A stretch of DNA of 64,000 bases from Dendrocalamus latiflorus (taxonomy: Eukaryota; Streptophyta; Magnoliopsida; Poales; Poaceae), in contig CM029669.1 in assembly GCA_017311315.1 (NCBI GenBank), positions 5,369,055-5,433,054 on the forward strand, read 5' to 3'. Both the position numbers and the translations under genes were made by a program. Shown piece after piece: positions 1-11,665 of this stretch. A model generated the notes under the pieces. That model was not told where the DNA came from. It saw nothing but the letters and a program-made list of their open reading frames with translations, and searched no databases. Positions within the stretch are counted from its first letter, which is position 1. Every line of letters starts with the position of its first letter.

Positions 1-1184
1 GATTTAGCCTGTACTTTCCACATGAGTCTGAACCACGAGTGGTTCGTTACCTATGAAGCTATACCAAGTGGATCCATGTTGATAGATGATAATACACCAT
101 GCAAAGTTGCAGGCATTAGTTCTATCCAAATCAATATGTTTGATGGCACCATCAGGACATTGTCGGTTGTTCGTTATATTCCGAATTTGAAGAGAAATCT
201 TACCTTGTTTGAGTACTCTTGATGCTAAAGGGTACAAGTATTCAGGTGGAGGTGGAGGTGGAGTTTTGAAAGTCACTAAAGATTCTCTTATTGTGTGAAG
301 GGTGATATGAAGGTTGCCAACTTATATCATCTGCGAGGAACTACAATTTTACGTAATGCTACTATTGTCTCGAATAAATCATTTGATTCTAATGCTACTA
401 ATCTTTGGTATATGTTCCCGGGGCATATAAGTAAAGCTGGAATGATAGAATTATGTAAAAGAGGATTTCTTGATGGTTAAAGTATCAATAAGTTGAAGTT
501 TTGTGAACATTGTGTCTTCGGCAAGCAAAAAATGGTGAAATTCGGTACTGTGACTCACACTACAAAAGGCATATTAGATTATGTTCACTCTGATTTCTGG
601 GAAGAATCTTGCGTTCTGTCACTTGAAGGTGCAAGCTATATGTTGCCATCATTGATGATTACTCAAGAAAAGTTTAGGCATATTTCGTCAAGCATAAATC
701 ATATGTATTCAAAACATTCAAGGAGTGGAAGATTATGATTGAAAGACAAACTAGCAAGCATGTCAAGAAGCTGCGTAACGACAATGGCTTAAGGTTCTAT
801 TCTGGAGAATTTGAAACTTTGTACAAGTCAGAGGGTATTATGAGACATTATACCGTCCCAGGCTCTGCTCAACAAAACAGTGTGGCCGAATGCTTGAACA
901 GAACCATCATGGAGAAGTTACATTGTATGTTATCAAACTCTAGATTATCTAGAGTTATTGGGTTGATGCCGCTTCTACTGCTTGTTATTTAATTAAGCGG
1001 TCACCAAACTTGGCTATTGATAAAACGACTCCAATTGAGGTATGGTCTGGCTCCCCAGCAGATTATTCAAATTTAAGAATATTTGGTTGTCCCGCTTATA
1101 CTCATATTAACAATGGTAAATTAGAGCCCAGAGTAGTTAAGTGCATTTTCCTTGGTTATAAAACTAGTGTGAAAGGATATAAAC
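1..1184 (+). pseudogene. Ty1/copia pol, 5' part (protease end, GAG-pre-integrase, integrase), decayed
   Basis: Remnant of a copia polyprotein that enters from the left edge. It opens with the protease motif region, where the usual D-S-A reads D-L-A (residues DLACTFHM), so the active-site serine is lost. Next come the GAG-pre-integrase zinc region (LWYMFPGHIS, then FCEHCVFGKQ near 500-530) and the integrase core with HSDFW, RNDNG and a catalytic Glu in VAECLNR near 890. The match ends in the conserved LGYK segment just before the solo LTR at 1185. Several frameshifts and stops divide it (near 222, 478, 735 and 990), so no full product can be made. The lineage is clear from motif order; I cannot name the family. 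Confidence 0.85.
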
Positions 1185-1891
1185 TGATAGCACTGGCGGT
1201 CCCGATCTTTCGATGAAAGTGGTAGATTCGATTGGGGAAGGAGATAATGTTGATGACCCGACTACAATCACCCAAGGACGTTGCGCCTTAGAGATCGATA
1301 CACCAACTCCAGATGTTGTTCGTGACCTTGTCGGAGCACAATCAACCTAACCACAAGGGTACTTGTTCCTGCATGCAATCGAAGAACAGGCAAGAACAAG
1401 ATGAACAACAACTCAATTGCGAATAAAGATGTAAGTTTCAATCTGATACAAAAATGGTGGGGTTTCGAAGACAAGTATTTGGATAGTCTTGCCGACACAC
1501 GCGAACACAAGGCGAAGTAGCAAAGGCTAACTTAGTCTATCAAAACCCAAACCCTAGAAGAGGGTGTGGCTGCCTATTTAAGAGACACAGGAGGTGGAGG
1601 GTCAGCCAAACAGGACTCGATTACAAGGCCCTGTTCCTCCCTATGGTTCCACTTCTACACTTGAGCCCACGTGATTCTTCTATATGGTTCCTACGGATGA
1701 TTAAATCATCACAAGAATTAAGTAGTATTTCATTCTTTGAAATATTTGTATGCAAACTTAGGAACGCATTCACCTAATGGTTAAGTTGACGTGCTCGCGC
1801 TTAAGTCATTGGTCCTTGTATCATAGTTTCAGTTTGTTGAGCTTGTTGTGGAGTCAGCACGGTTGTATTTGTGGAAAGAATGTCCTCATCA
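1185..1891 (-). mobile_element. Solo LTR inserted in the copia pol, TSD TAAAC
   Basis: A 707-bp segment starts TGATAGCACTGG and ends CTCATCA, with direct 5-bp duplications TAAAC at 1180-1184 and 1892-1896. Removing it plus one TSD restores continuity of the copia pol segment, which fixes the borders. The strand follows similarity to the LTR end of the gag-only element at 10.3-16.1 kb: both carry a stretch around the motif CTGCATGCAATCGAAGAACA (here near 1369) in opposite orientation. There is no internal region, so it is a solo LTR left by LTR-LTR recombination. The relationship to the 10.3 kb family is distant and inferred by eye. Confidence 0.75.
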
Positions 1892-1896
1892 TAAAC

Positions 1897-3768
1897 TGTA
1901 GAATCCTGAAACTAAAAAGGTGATTATCAGCAGAAGTGTTACTTTTGATGAGTCTACTATGTTGCATGATAAGCCATCTATTGATGTTCCCGTTGAGAAG
2001 CAATCAAGCGTGCAGGTGGAATATGTTATTGATTCAGGATCTACACTAGAAGTCGAGAAGGAAAATATTTCAGAAGCCCCTATTGTTGAGCCGCTAACAC
2101 ATCATTCTATTGCAGTTGATAGACAGAGGAGGAACATTCAGCCTCCTAAGAGATTGATTGAAGAAGCTAATGTTGTGGCTTATTGTTTAAATATGGCAGA
2201 AGAAATTGAAGATACTACAAAACCTTCATCTTATTCAAAGACTATCTCTTCTAGTAATTCAGAAAGATGGATTACTGCCATGTATGATGAAATGAAATCT
2301 CCTGACAAGAATGGCACTTGGGAGCTGGTCAAGTTACTAATTAGAAGAAACCTGTTCGCTGCAAATGGATCTTCAACAAGAAAGGAGTTTTACCAACCAA
2401 AGAGGTTAGGTACAAAGCAACGCTAGTTGCAAAAGGAAACAACTAACTTCCAGGTATTGATTTTACAGATGTCTTTTCCCTTGTTGTGAAGCATAGTTCT
2501 ATTCACACTTTGCGCAACATTATGGCTATGCATGATTATGTGTTTAAACAATTGGATGTGAAAACCGCATTCTTACATGGGGAATTAGAAGAAGACATTT
2601 ATATGGAGCAACCAGAAGGTTTTGTCATTCTAGGAAAGGAGAGTTTTGTTTGCAAATTGAAGAAATCTCTTTATGATTTGAAGCAATCACCTAAACAATG
2701 GTACAAGAGATTTGACTCCTTTATGATATCTCAAAATTTTGAAAGATCTAATTATATAGCTATGTTTATTTAAAGACTGTTAATGGTTCAGTTATTTAGT
2801 TGCTCCAATATGTTGATGATATGTTGATTGCTGCAAAGGACAAGGCTGAAATTTCAATGTTGAAGGCACAATTAAATAGTGAATTTGAGATGAAAGATCT
2901 CAGTGCAGCAAAGAAGATTCTTGGTATGGAAATTATTAGAGACATATAGTTTGGTAAATTATACCTAAGTCAAAATGCTATATTGATAAAGTTTTTCTTC
3001 ATTTCAACATGCATAAGGTCAAACCTATGAGTACTCTCTTAACTGCACATTTTAGACTTTCTTTAGCATCATGCCCACAATCAAATGATGAAATTGAGTA
3101 CATGTCTAGAGTTCCATATGCGAGTGCAATTGGTTCGCTTATGTATGTTATTGTATGTTCTCGCCCCGATTTATCTCAATCAATAAGTGTGGTTAGTAGA
3201 TACATGGCTAATCTTGAAAAAAGCATTGGAAAGCAGTTCAATGGATCTTCAAATATTTGGGGCATATCTAATGCTTGTTTACAATTTGGGAAGGCTAGAG
3301 ATGGACTTGTTGGTTATGTGAATTCTGATTTTGCTAGAGATTTGGATAAAAGAAGATCTCTCACTGGTTATGTGTGTCATTGTTAGAGGGTGTGCTGTTA
3401 GCTGGAAAGCAAGTTTGCAAGCTGTCGTTGCCTTGTTTGCTGCAGAAGTTGAGTATATGGCTATTTCTGAAGCTTGCAAAGAAGTCATTTGGCTAAGAAG
3501 TTTATTTACTGAGCTTTATGGAAGTACATCTTACACTACAATATTTTATAATAGTCAAAGTGCTATTTGTCTTACAAAAGATCAAATGCTCCATGAAAGA
3601 ACAAAGCACATTGATATCAGGTATCATTACATTCGAGGTGTCATTACTCAAGGTGATATTAAAGTCAGCAAGATAAGTACTTATGATAATCCCGCTGATA
3701 TGTTGACAAATCCAGTTCCTGCATCTAAGTTTGAGCTTTGCTCAGACTTAATTGGTATTACTCACTAA
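1897..3768 (+). pseudogene. Ty1/copia pol, 3' part (reverse transcriptase and RNase H), decayed
   Basis: Continuation of the copia polyprotein after the solo LTR. It contains the linker ending VIISRSVTFDES, the reverse transcriptase core with QLDVKTAFLHGELEEDIYM near 2550-2600, the catalytic YVDDM near 2810, and copia RNase H with SRPDLSQSIS near 3170, AEVEYMAISEA near 3450 and TKHIDIRYHYIR near 3610. A TGG-to-TAG nonsense codon lies just after the LTR (1897-1902), and there are further stops and shifts near 2426, 2773, 2950 and 3386. The RT Asp pair is intact, but the protein is not expressible as one chain. Confidence 0.85.
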
Positions 3769-3865
3769 TCCTTTGGACTTTTGGCGCTCAAGGTGTACAT
3801 GCTAATTTTATTGGATGAGTCAATTATATTCTTTGACTACTGCGACTACTGGAGGGAATTCGGCT

Positions 3866-4211
3866 CCAAGTGTAGATTGTTAAAGCTAATCCGAATTCAT
3901 ACTGTGTCCAATAGGACACTTCATCACCTCATGCTAGATGCGGCATGACAGGTGCATGCACAGATTATATCAAACGTGGTGTCAATCTATAGCAACCAAC
4001 TCTGATTCGGTTTCCCCTCCGTGTGTGACTCTTTTCCTTCACACTATATATATGTACCCCAATAGTCCATAGGAAATGCAAGTGCTCCATTGTAATCTCT
4101 TATCATTATAGTGATTTGCCTTCGAGCGCCCGTGGTTTTTTCCTGTAAGGGTTTTCTACGTAAAAATTTGTGCTTCTTACCTCTATTTCTCTGTGCATTA
4201 TTTACAACAAC
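3866..4211 (+). mobile_element. Copia polypurine tract and 3' LTR (approximate)
   Basis: About 100 bp after the RNase H stop is a purine-rich stretch followed by TGTTAAAGCTAATCC at 3878, which fits a copia LTR start. A TATA-like run (CACTATATATATG) lies near 4042. The LTR probably ends in the ACAACA near 4205-4211. The 5' LTR is outside the window, so neither the end nor a target duplication can be tested. Confidence 0.5.
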
Positions 4212-4430
4212 TTTGCTAAGCAGTAAAAGATTGTACACAATTTCTTTGCCTTCTTCACTAAAATACAGCAGTCAGCTGCTATTAAAAAATGATAGTATTG
4301 TACTTGTGGTCCTCTAGGGTTCTTTTTTTTTGAATTTTAAGCTTTGTATTTCAGGGTTCATTTTTTTGTCCATCAATAGTATGAAGGAAAACTTTTACAT
4401 ACATGATCAAAGTACATACAGTGGAATAGG

Positions 4431-4438
4431 GTCCTAGC
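4431..4438. repeat. 8-bp target-site duplication (left) of hAT-type element
   Basis: GTCCTAGC immediately before the element, repeated exactly at 6639-6646. Eight base pairs is the usual duplication length for hAT transposons. Confidence 0.85.
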
Positions 4439-6638
4439 TAGAGCTGGGACTTGGGTCGTGCTTTTTGGGCTAGCCTGAAGCACGGGCGGCCCGGCATGGC
4501 CCAAGCACGGCCCAGCTCGACATGTGGCGGGCCGTGCCGGGCCTGGAAAACCGGCCCGGTGGGCGGCACGGCACGGCCGGCACGGCGAGGACGCCTCGGC
4601 CTCTACCACAACCATCACAGAGCATACGCACGGGCGGCATGGAGGAGGCCTCCCCCAGTCCCCCTCCCATCAACATCCCAATCCCCACAACCACAACCAT
4701 CACAGAGCAGAGAAGAGAGAATAGAGGGGAAGGAGGCACACCGGTCACCGGAGCTTGGACGAGTGCACGACAGCCGCACCGCCGCAGCATCTCGCATCCC
4801 GCGCGATGACGAACTCGTCGTCGGCGCCCCAGTCACCGCCCGGCCATCCGCCGCTGGTGGATCGCTCTCGGAGTAGTCGAGGTCGCTGTTGCTCAGAGCC
4901 AGGGGAGGAGGGGGCGGCGGGGGAAGGAGAGGGTGCTGGGGGAGAAGGGGGCGACCGGGGAAGGAGGGGGCGGCGAAGGAGGGGGGCGGCGGAGGGGGGC
5001 GGCGGGGGAAGGCAGGGGCGGGGGAAGGAGGGGGCAGCGGGGGAGGAAGGGCGGCGGGGGAAGGTGGGGGCGGGGGAAGGAGGGAACGGCGGAGGAGGAG
5101 AGGGCTGCGGGGGAAGGCGGAGGAGGGGAAGGAGGGGGAGGCAGAGGAGGAGGGGGTGGCGGGGGCGGCGGGGGAAGAAGGGGCGACCGGGGGAGTAGTG
5201 GGCAGTGGGGGAAGGCGGGCGCGGCGGAGGAGGAGGGGCAGGGGCAGAGGAGGCGGGGGAAGAAGGGGTGACCGGGAGAGTAGTGGGGCGGTGGGGGGAG
5301 TGGGGCGGCTGGGAAATGAATCGAGCGGCGGCGGCGAATGATTTGAGGGTTAGGGTTTTTTTTGGATTTTTTACGATTTAGTCCTTCAGGTTTTCGTTTA
5401 TTTTGATTTCTTTTGTTCTAGCCCTCAAAAATTCTGATTTCATCGCGAAAAGATCCTACACATCCGTTGTGACATGTACATCTGTATAGAGCAGTCCTTA
5501 GAATGCTAAATTTAAAGATTGAGTTGGGTTTTGGAGATGTGAATGTGCAATGTGTGTGTGTGTATGAGATGAGATGAGGAGAAAGATGCGGATGGTTGGA
5601 TCTTAATCCAATGACTGAAAAAGTGATTGAGATATGTTATGATTTAGGCCAAGTTTATTTTTGCACTTGTGATATGAGGTGTCTTTTCTTGTTCTTCATT
5701 TTTGCACTTGTGATATAAGGTGTCTTTTTTTATTCTTTATTAAGAAACATTGTCATACAAAAATAATGAGTATTTTCAATGTTGCTTCTCCTTAGGTCAC
5801 CACCACCGAACCCTAGGTTGCATCCTCGCGGCTCTCTTGCTTCTTCGTGTAAAATCAGTAGGGCTGGACTGCTGGAGAAGAAGATCAATCAAATCAACAT
5901 ATTCTAACATATATTTATAATTTTTACAACATAACTCACCCCATTGTGATTTTATTTTATGTAAGCAAATTACTACTACATGCGATTCTAATTCTAACAT
6001 AGCTGCCTTCACCAACTGCCTTTTTAATTCGAGCATTTGATGAGATAACCACCCCCATATATGTTACAATTAACCATTTTGTAAATAGAGATTGTCTTTT
6101 ATTGGTGCGTGTATTCCAAGTAGTTACTAATTGTTCGAGAAACTATTTAAATTGATTTCTTAACTATAGTAAATTGCACTTATGACTCTGGTTGAGCTTT
6201 TCTATTTGACTAGTTGGGCAGCCTTATGCCAGATTGCCGGACGATGAGCTAGATGTCCACGTACGCCAGAGTCCGATTTGCACCAAGATATGCATGCTAT
6301 TGGACTAGATGACCAAGTTCGGAGGTGGAATGGCATGAGACAATAGTATGGAATTTTAACTAGGTTTTTAATGAGGCGGGTACGAGAGAAAAGAAGATGG
6401 TGACCACCGCTAGTCCGCTACCATTGTCGCCGTCGTTTTCGTCGTGTATAGTTGCTTTGGGCTGGGCTTAGGCTGGCACGGTGGGCCTTGGGCCGTGCTT
6501 GGACCTAGCCGGAGGAGAGGTGGGCCGGCACGGCACGGCACGACGGGATGACTGGGCCGAGCCGGCACGGTACGAAGCGACACGAAGCACGGTGGGCCCA
6601 GGCCGTGCCGGCACGGCACGGCCCAATGCCCACCTCTA
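4439..6638 (+). mobile_element. Non-autonomous hAT-type element, copy 1 (2.2 kb)
   Basis: The element is bounded by imperfect terminal inverted repeats: TAGAGCTGGGACTTGGG at the left, and at the right the reverse complement TAGAGGTGGGCATTGGG. A perfect 8-bp duplication flanks both ends. Both subterminal regions are dense in GGCACGG/CCGTGCC motifs, plausible transposase binding sites. The middle holds a purine-rich GGA/GGC tract (about 4900-5310) and an AT-rich part. Long open frames across the purine tract are low-complexity artefacts, and I see no transposase. An inverted second copy lies at 19919-22240. A segment near 4800-4850 resembles coding sequence (PPGHPPLV) and is shared by both copies; it may be captured host DNA. 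Confidence 0.85.
4895..5315. repeat. GGA/GGC-rich low-complexity tract
   Basis: Purine-skewed, G-rich simple sequence inside hAT copy 1, with little C or T on the + strand. It matches the pyrimidine-rich tract at 21120-21690 of the inverted copy, so it belongs to the element. Glycine/arginine-rich frames over it are by-products of composition. Confidence 0.8.
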
Positions 6639-6646
6639 GTCCTAGC

Positions 6647-7724
6647 CTCTATTGTCTCTTGGATATAATGAGTTTAGGCAAACTTGTCCGGCAGATCTTC
6701 GTGGTCCCAAAGACGCACAGCAACACCAAACACAAGCTACATCAGGCTTTGAATCCTGATGTTTTGGTTCAAAACTCAGATGATGTTTTAATTCAGATGA
6801 TGTGTCCTTCAAAAAAAAAATCAGATGATGGAAGTCACTCTCTGCAGGAAAATTAGTTGCTGGGAAATTGTTCCAAAGTGCTAGCTGTATAGGAAATCTT
6901 TCTAAATAAATTCATGTCAGTTTCGGAATTAGCACTAGCTGCTCCACCACATGCACGAACAACATCTTTGTGGTACAAAAATGGATTTGAGAATCTTACA
7001 CCTGTCAACAATGGTGAAAATACAAATGATGAGCACAACAATTTTTTTATCTTTTAAAAAGATTATCTTGTGCACTATAACAAGATTTCACAAGGTTATC
7101 TTTTGGTTTTGTAAGGACATAGTGACGAATGTGTTTATGCTTGACTCCATTAGGTTTTTCCTTGGAAAAGGTTTCATTTAACTCTTAGGTGAGAGTCCTT
7201 TGCGAGTTTGTTTGTTTTTTTTTTGGTGTTGACAATCGGTGTTGTCTATATGGATTTAGAGAATTAAATTCAACCACGGTTAATTTGGTGATGTTGTTTC
7301 CTTCAAAAAAAGTTTGCTCGGACGAGTTAAATCCATTCCAACATTAGATCCATCTGCGGTGGCAAACCCTATGGTAGGCAAAGGTGGGATAGCAATGCAA
7401 ATTAACGTGGTAGGAGTGACACCATTGGAAGCAGCTGGCGACGACCTGTTTTCAAAAGCTAAATTTAGTATATAAACATTTTATGCAGTAATAATTGTAT
7501 AATATTCAAAAGCTAACTTTACTATGTAATCATCTAATGTAGTAATAATAGTATAATAGAATTGCTCCAATTTTGGTAGCACCAAGGTGGGTTGGTGATG
7601 ATCCATCGGTATTCGTAGGTGGCTGAGAGCGATGTGGACAACTTAGGTGGTAGCCCTTCTTTCCCCAATTTGAATTAACCAAAAACAAATCAAATAAATG
7701 TAGTACAAACAAAAAGGAGTGCAT
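6647..7724. other. Unassigned intergenic DNA
   Basis: No convincing gene, terminal repeat or coding similarity was seen here. It is moderately AT-rich, with only short unsupported frames. An A-run near 6812-6821 and T-runs near 7040 and 7210 could be tails of degenerate retroposons, but I cannot support any call. Confidence 0.5.
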
Positions 7725-7890
7725 AAAGGACAGGCTAATGGCCTGGTGGTGAAAGCGAGAGTGTTCGTTTCTATCAATCCGGATTCGATCCCTAAGATTG
7801 ACACAATGTGGCTTATTTATCTAGAGTACACATATGTATTTATGTTCAATACGGAAGCATGTGCCCACACCCCATGAGGTCCTAGAGCAT
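7725..7890 (+). mobile_element. Possible tRNA-derived SINE fragment
   Basis: Contains a pol III-like box A (TGGCCTGGTGG, about 7740-7750) followed about 30 bp later by a box B-like GGATTCGATCC (about 7781-7791). This arrangement is typical of plant SINE heads. No clear target duplication or tail could be set, so the borders are approximate. Chance similarity or a decayed tRNA remnant are alternatives. Confidence 0.35.
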
Positions 7891-7918
7891 CCACAAAATT
7901 TCTAACATGTGTATATAT

Positions 7919-8079
7919 CATAGTTTTAAATCTCCGGCTATAGCTGTTTTAGACAGAAGAAGCTATTTGAGTCCATGTATAATTTAGCCGCTATAGCCCG
8001 CTATAGCCTCATTTAGCTCCGCTATTAGCTGTTTGAGAAGTCATCTGCTAAACGTCATAACCGGAGATTTAAAACACTG
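7919..8079. mobile_element. hAT-type MITE with TSD GTATATAT
   Basis: A 161-bp element with inverted ends: left CATAGTTTTAAATCTCCGG, and right reading CAGTGTTTTAAATCTCCGG on the complement. The duplication GTATATAT is at 7911-7918 and 8080-8087. It has no coding capacity. The interior repeats GCTATAG motifs. Its right half plus the right TSD is duplicated in tandem next door. Confidence 0.75.
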
Positions 8080-8185
8080 GTATATATATGGCATATAGCC
8101 TCATTTAGCTCCGCTATTAGCTGTTTGAGAAGTCATCTGCTAAACGTCATAACCGGAGATTTAAAACACTGGTATATATATGGCA
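8002..8185 (+). repeat. 92-bp tandem duplication covering the MITE right half
   Basis: Positions 8002-8093 are repeated nearly perfectly at 8094-8185. The unit holds the right part of the MITE, its right end and the downstream GTATATAT. The duplication therefore happened after insertion and was not part of transposition. Confidence 0.8.
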
Positions 8186-8416
8186 TGAATAGGGGGAGAA
8201 ATATAATTGTACAGGACATTAGAAAGACAAATTATTGGGCCAAAATATATAATAAAAGGGGCACATTTGACACGACCATAGGTTGGTTACATAGCCAATC
8301 ACTTTTCCTTTTCCATTGTGTTAAACCCTGTTTAAAATGATATTTTTACATGAGCTGCTAACCCACATTTCTAATGATATAACAGTTTCAAAGAGTTTTA
8401 TGAGGCTTTAGTTGTA

Positions 8417-8805
8417 TAAAAGTTTTAGGTTTTAAGTTTGAAGTTTCAAGCAGGTTTTAGCTTCTTTTGTGAAAAAGATTAAAAAATGTTTCATGTTCGA
8501 GTTCCATGTTCCAAGTAGGTTTTAGTGCATTTAGCGAAAATTTCAATATGGTTTAAGCTATTTACATGAATTTTCATAAAAGGTTTCAAGTAAATTTTAG
8601 AACATTTTCAAAGAAGTTTCAATCATTTCATCTTTGTTTAAGCAAGTTTTATATGGTTTCAGTAGAGTTTCAAAATAAATTTCAAAAAATTGAAAAGAAA
8701 TAGATGAAACATCGATGAAAATCAAGGTTCAGGTAGGTTTCATAAAGTATTAAAAATCTGAGCGAGTTTCATAGAATTTCAAGCAAGTTTCAAGACACAC
8801 TAAGA
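8417..8805 (+). repeat. ~390-bp direct repeat, left copy
   Basis: A sequence rich in GTTTCAAGCAGG-like motifs, repeated in the same orientation at about 22895-23294. The two copies lie exactly outside the TGTAACA...TGTTACA block (8806-22889). They are diverged but collinear. Function and class are unknown. Confidence 0.6.
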
Positions 8806-10324
8806 TGTAACATCCCAATTTCTAGGAAGCCCAAAATTAAGGAGAATTTAAAACCTTTTGTTTGCATCATCATTTCCTTGGTTTTTTTAATTAAAGTTTC
8901 CTTAGAAAAATATTTAGAAAAGATTATTCAATGGATAAACATTCAAATTAAGTTAATAATTGATTTTTAAAGGAATGAACCATGGAGTGGCATAAGGGAA
9001 GCTACAATAAAAATCAAGTTAAAAACTCAAAAAAGGATTCATAGGATTGGAAATGAAATTTGAACATTTTTAAGCATTTTCTCAACAATTCCCCAAAATA
9101 AAATGGTGTTTTAAATACATTTTTTTCAGAAAAAGTTAAGATAGATAAAGACTTGGAAAATTTATACAAGGTTTTGCACTATGTCGGGAGTTACCCCAAA
9201 AATTTAAGAATATTTGGAGTCCTTTTGCTATTTTTAGAAATCCAACTTAAAATCTGCATGTAAATAAAAAGGGAAAATCCATTTATTTAAAGCTTTTATC
9301 TCCTGGCCCCACCTGTTAGCTTCTCTCTTCGTTATCTCTCTCTATCGCTCACAACTCGGCCCCGCCTGTCAGCCTCCCCACTCTTCTCTCTCTGACCGCC
9401 GCCTCGACCCCACCTACCAGCCTCCCTCTCTCTTCTTTCTTTCTTAGCTGTTGACACCCCGACCCTACTTGTCAGCCTCCACTCTTCTTCCTCGCCACCC
9501 TACTGCACCCATCGCATCAACGCACCATGGCCAGTAACATCATCGGCTGCCTCGGCCCGCCTCGCCGTGCCACAGGACTACCTAGCCTTGCGCATTGAGC
9601 CATCTTGAACCGTGTGCCCATCAACCTCCTCTCCCTACACCCCATCCCTTCTCCTCACACATCAGCATCAGTACGCACTGCGGAAGCCATTGCCATGCCC
9701 TGGATTCCCGTCAAGCTCATGCCCGCTCATCCTCGAGATGCCACACCATCACCACCAATGCCCACCCAATGCTTGCCCCTGCCTCCTAGACCTCACCGCA
9801 CCATCATCATGTCTCTACAAAAGCTGAAAGTCCCACTTGTCCTCTTGCCTGTGGCCACAATGGCGCTCGTGGATGCTTCCGAAGACGTTGAATGTCGCTA
9901 GCCATCTCACAACTATAAAAGGGTGCCCAAGTAAAGTGCTAACACTCCACACCACTCCCTTCTCCTCCCATACAACGCTTGAGTGCCAATTCGGCTGAGA
10001 ACCCCTCTTCTTCTCCAACACTGGTCACAATCGAGCCAAAGCCAATCCACCAAGTGGCTTATTGTTTCATTCATTGCGCTAGTAGAACCCCAAGCTTCCC
10101 TAACCTCTTCCCCTTGCTCAATTTCAACTCCCATCCACTACAGCACCACAACCATAGGAGCTCCTCATTGCCGCTTTGGGTCATCACTAATGAGCTGCCT
10201 TGGTGAGCTTCCAAACAAGCCAACCACCAAAATGGGATCCTCCAGGCCCTATATGCTCTCCCCCTCCCAATTTTGCCACTACGCCACCACTCCTTCCTTA
10301 ATGCCATCGGCCATGAATGCCACC

Positions 10325-11651
10325 TGATGTGACCATGTCACAAACGTATACGATCATGCAACACGTGAGGCTACAAATATGTTAAAACTGAGGACGGTTT
10401 TTTGTCAAGAAGGGGACGATGTTGTGACCATGTCACAAATGTATACGACCATAGCACCCAAATCAAGATTGAACAAAAGGTGATTCCGTTTCTATCTATT
10501 CCTACCAATGTTATTCATGAGAATGGAGTACTACCTCATGTCACTATTTTGTACATTCTTAGGTTTGACAAATGGAAGTCTTTTGAACCGAGGGAAAGAA
10601 GGAGGTCGGGACCAAATCAATGGAGAAAAACAAGGAAGAAAAAGGCCAAGGAGAAGCCATGCAGTGGGAGGGCAAAAGGGGAGACGTCCAAGAACTTAAA
10701 GCCCATGTTTTGGATGAGGATTCCAAGCCCAATTCGGAATTTCCTCAAGTCCAACCGAAATCAAACTCGGAATCAACTTAAAACTCAATTCGGATTTGGT
10801 TCAGGATAGCCTGATAGGCCTATAATAAAACGGCAATAACTTTCACAAATGGAGTCCAATTTAGATGTTCTTGTGCTTGTTGGAAGCTTATTCGAAGGCC
10901 AATCCAATGAGTAAGGCCTTAGCTTCAGAAACCTTTTGGTCGCGTCGTAATCGCCAAAACAATCTGACGCTGATTCAGCCTGACAGGACATACTTCCAAC
11001 ATGCATAGAATTCGCATCCGTAGTCCGTTTGGGATGGGTGAGTACTTGATGGAAAGAATATCTTATCCTCTTTCCAATGGATCTGGCCTCACCTCAAAAT
11101 ACCTTCTGTGCGGAAAGATATTGCTGAAAAAAGTTTGGACTATTTCTGAATTCAAGTTTAAAGGTGCTGCGCCACCTCCAATTGGGCCCAAGGGCTTTGT
11201 AATTTTTCAGGGTGGGTGTCCAACCCTAGGACGACCCTTGGCCGCCCCTCTCTCTTCTCCAACTCATATATTCACCCTCTACCCCCTTTTAACTCTTTGG
11301 GTTTCGTTGAGTCTAGGTTTAGCCATTGTGCAAACTTCTGTTCTTCAGTTGTGTCGGACGACCAGCTGTCAAGACAGCCATCGGAATTCCACCTTTTGAA
11401 CTTAATATACATATTTGCAATTTCAGATTGCTTGTTATCTTGTTCTTGTGTGTTCTTCAATTGCATGCAGGAATAGACCTTCGTGGTCAGGTCAACCGCG
11501 TTCTTGGCACGGTTGATAACAACTTGGGGTTAGTTCAGCGATTGCTAAGGCGCAAGCGTCGTCGTACGGTTGTAGTCGGATTGAGAGTCACCTCCACCAA
11601 AATCGATAGTTATCAATCCTATCGGAAGATCGGGACCCCATCGCCTCATCA
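10325..11651 (+). mobile_element. 5' LTR of the gag-only element, with chimeric start
   Basis: Ends CTCATCA at 11651, followed two bases later by a tRNA-Met-type primer site. The LTR-like start TGATGTGACC at 10325 directly follows TSD CCACC (10320-10324). After about 29 bp the sequence switches to a copy of the 3' internal end and PPT (about 10349-10419), then restarts as a normal LTR at 10420 (TGTTGTGACC). The rest matches the 3' LTR closely, apart from about 43 extra bases after 10512. The start also holds the small palindrome TGTGACCATGTCACA. Confidence 0.8.
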
Positions 11652-11653
11652 AT

Positions 11654-11665
11654 TGGTATCAGAGC
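11654..11665 (+). other. Primer binding site (tRNA-Met type)
   Basis: TGGTATCAGAGC lies two bases after the 5' LTR. It is the canonical sequence complementary to the 3' end of plant initiator methionine tRNA, used to prime minus-strand DNA synthesis in many plant LTR retrotransposons. Confidence 0.9.
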
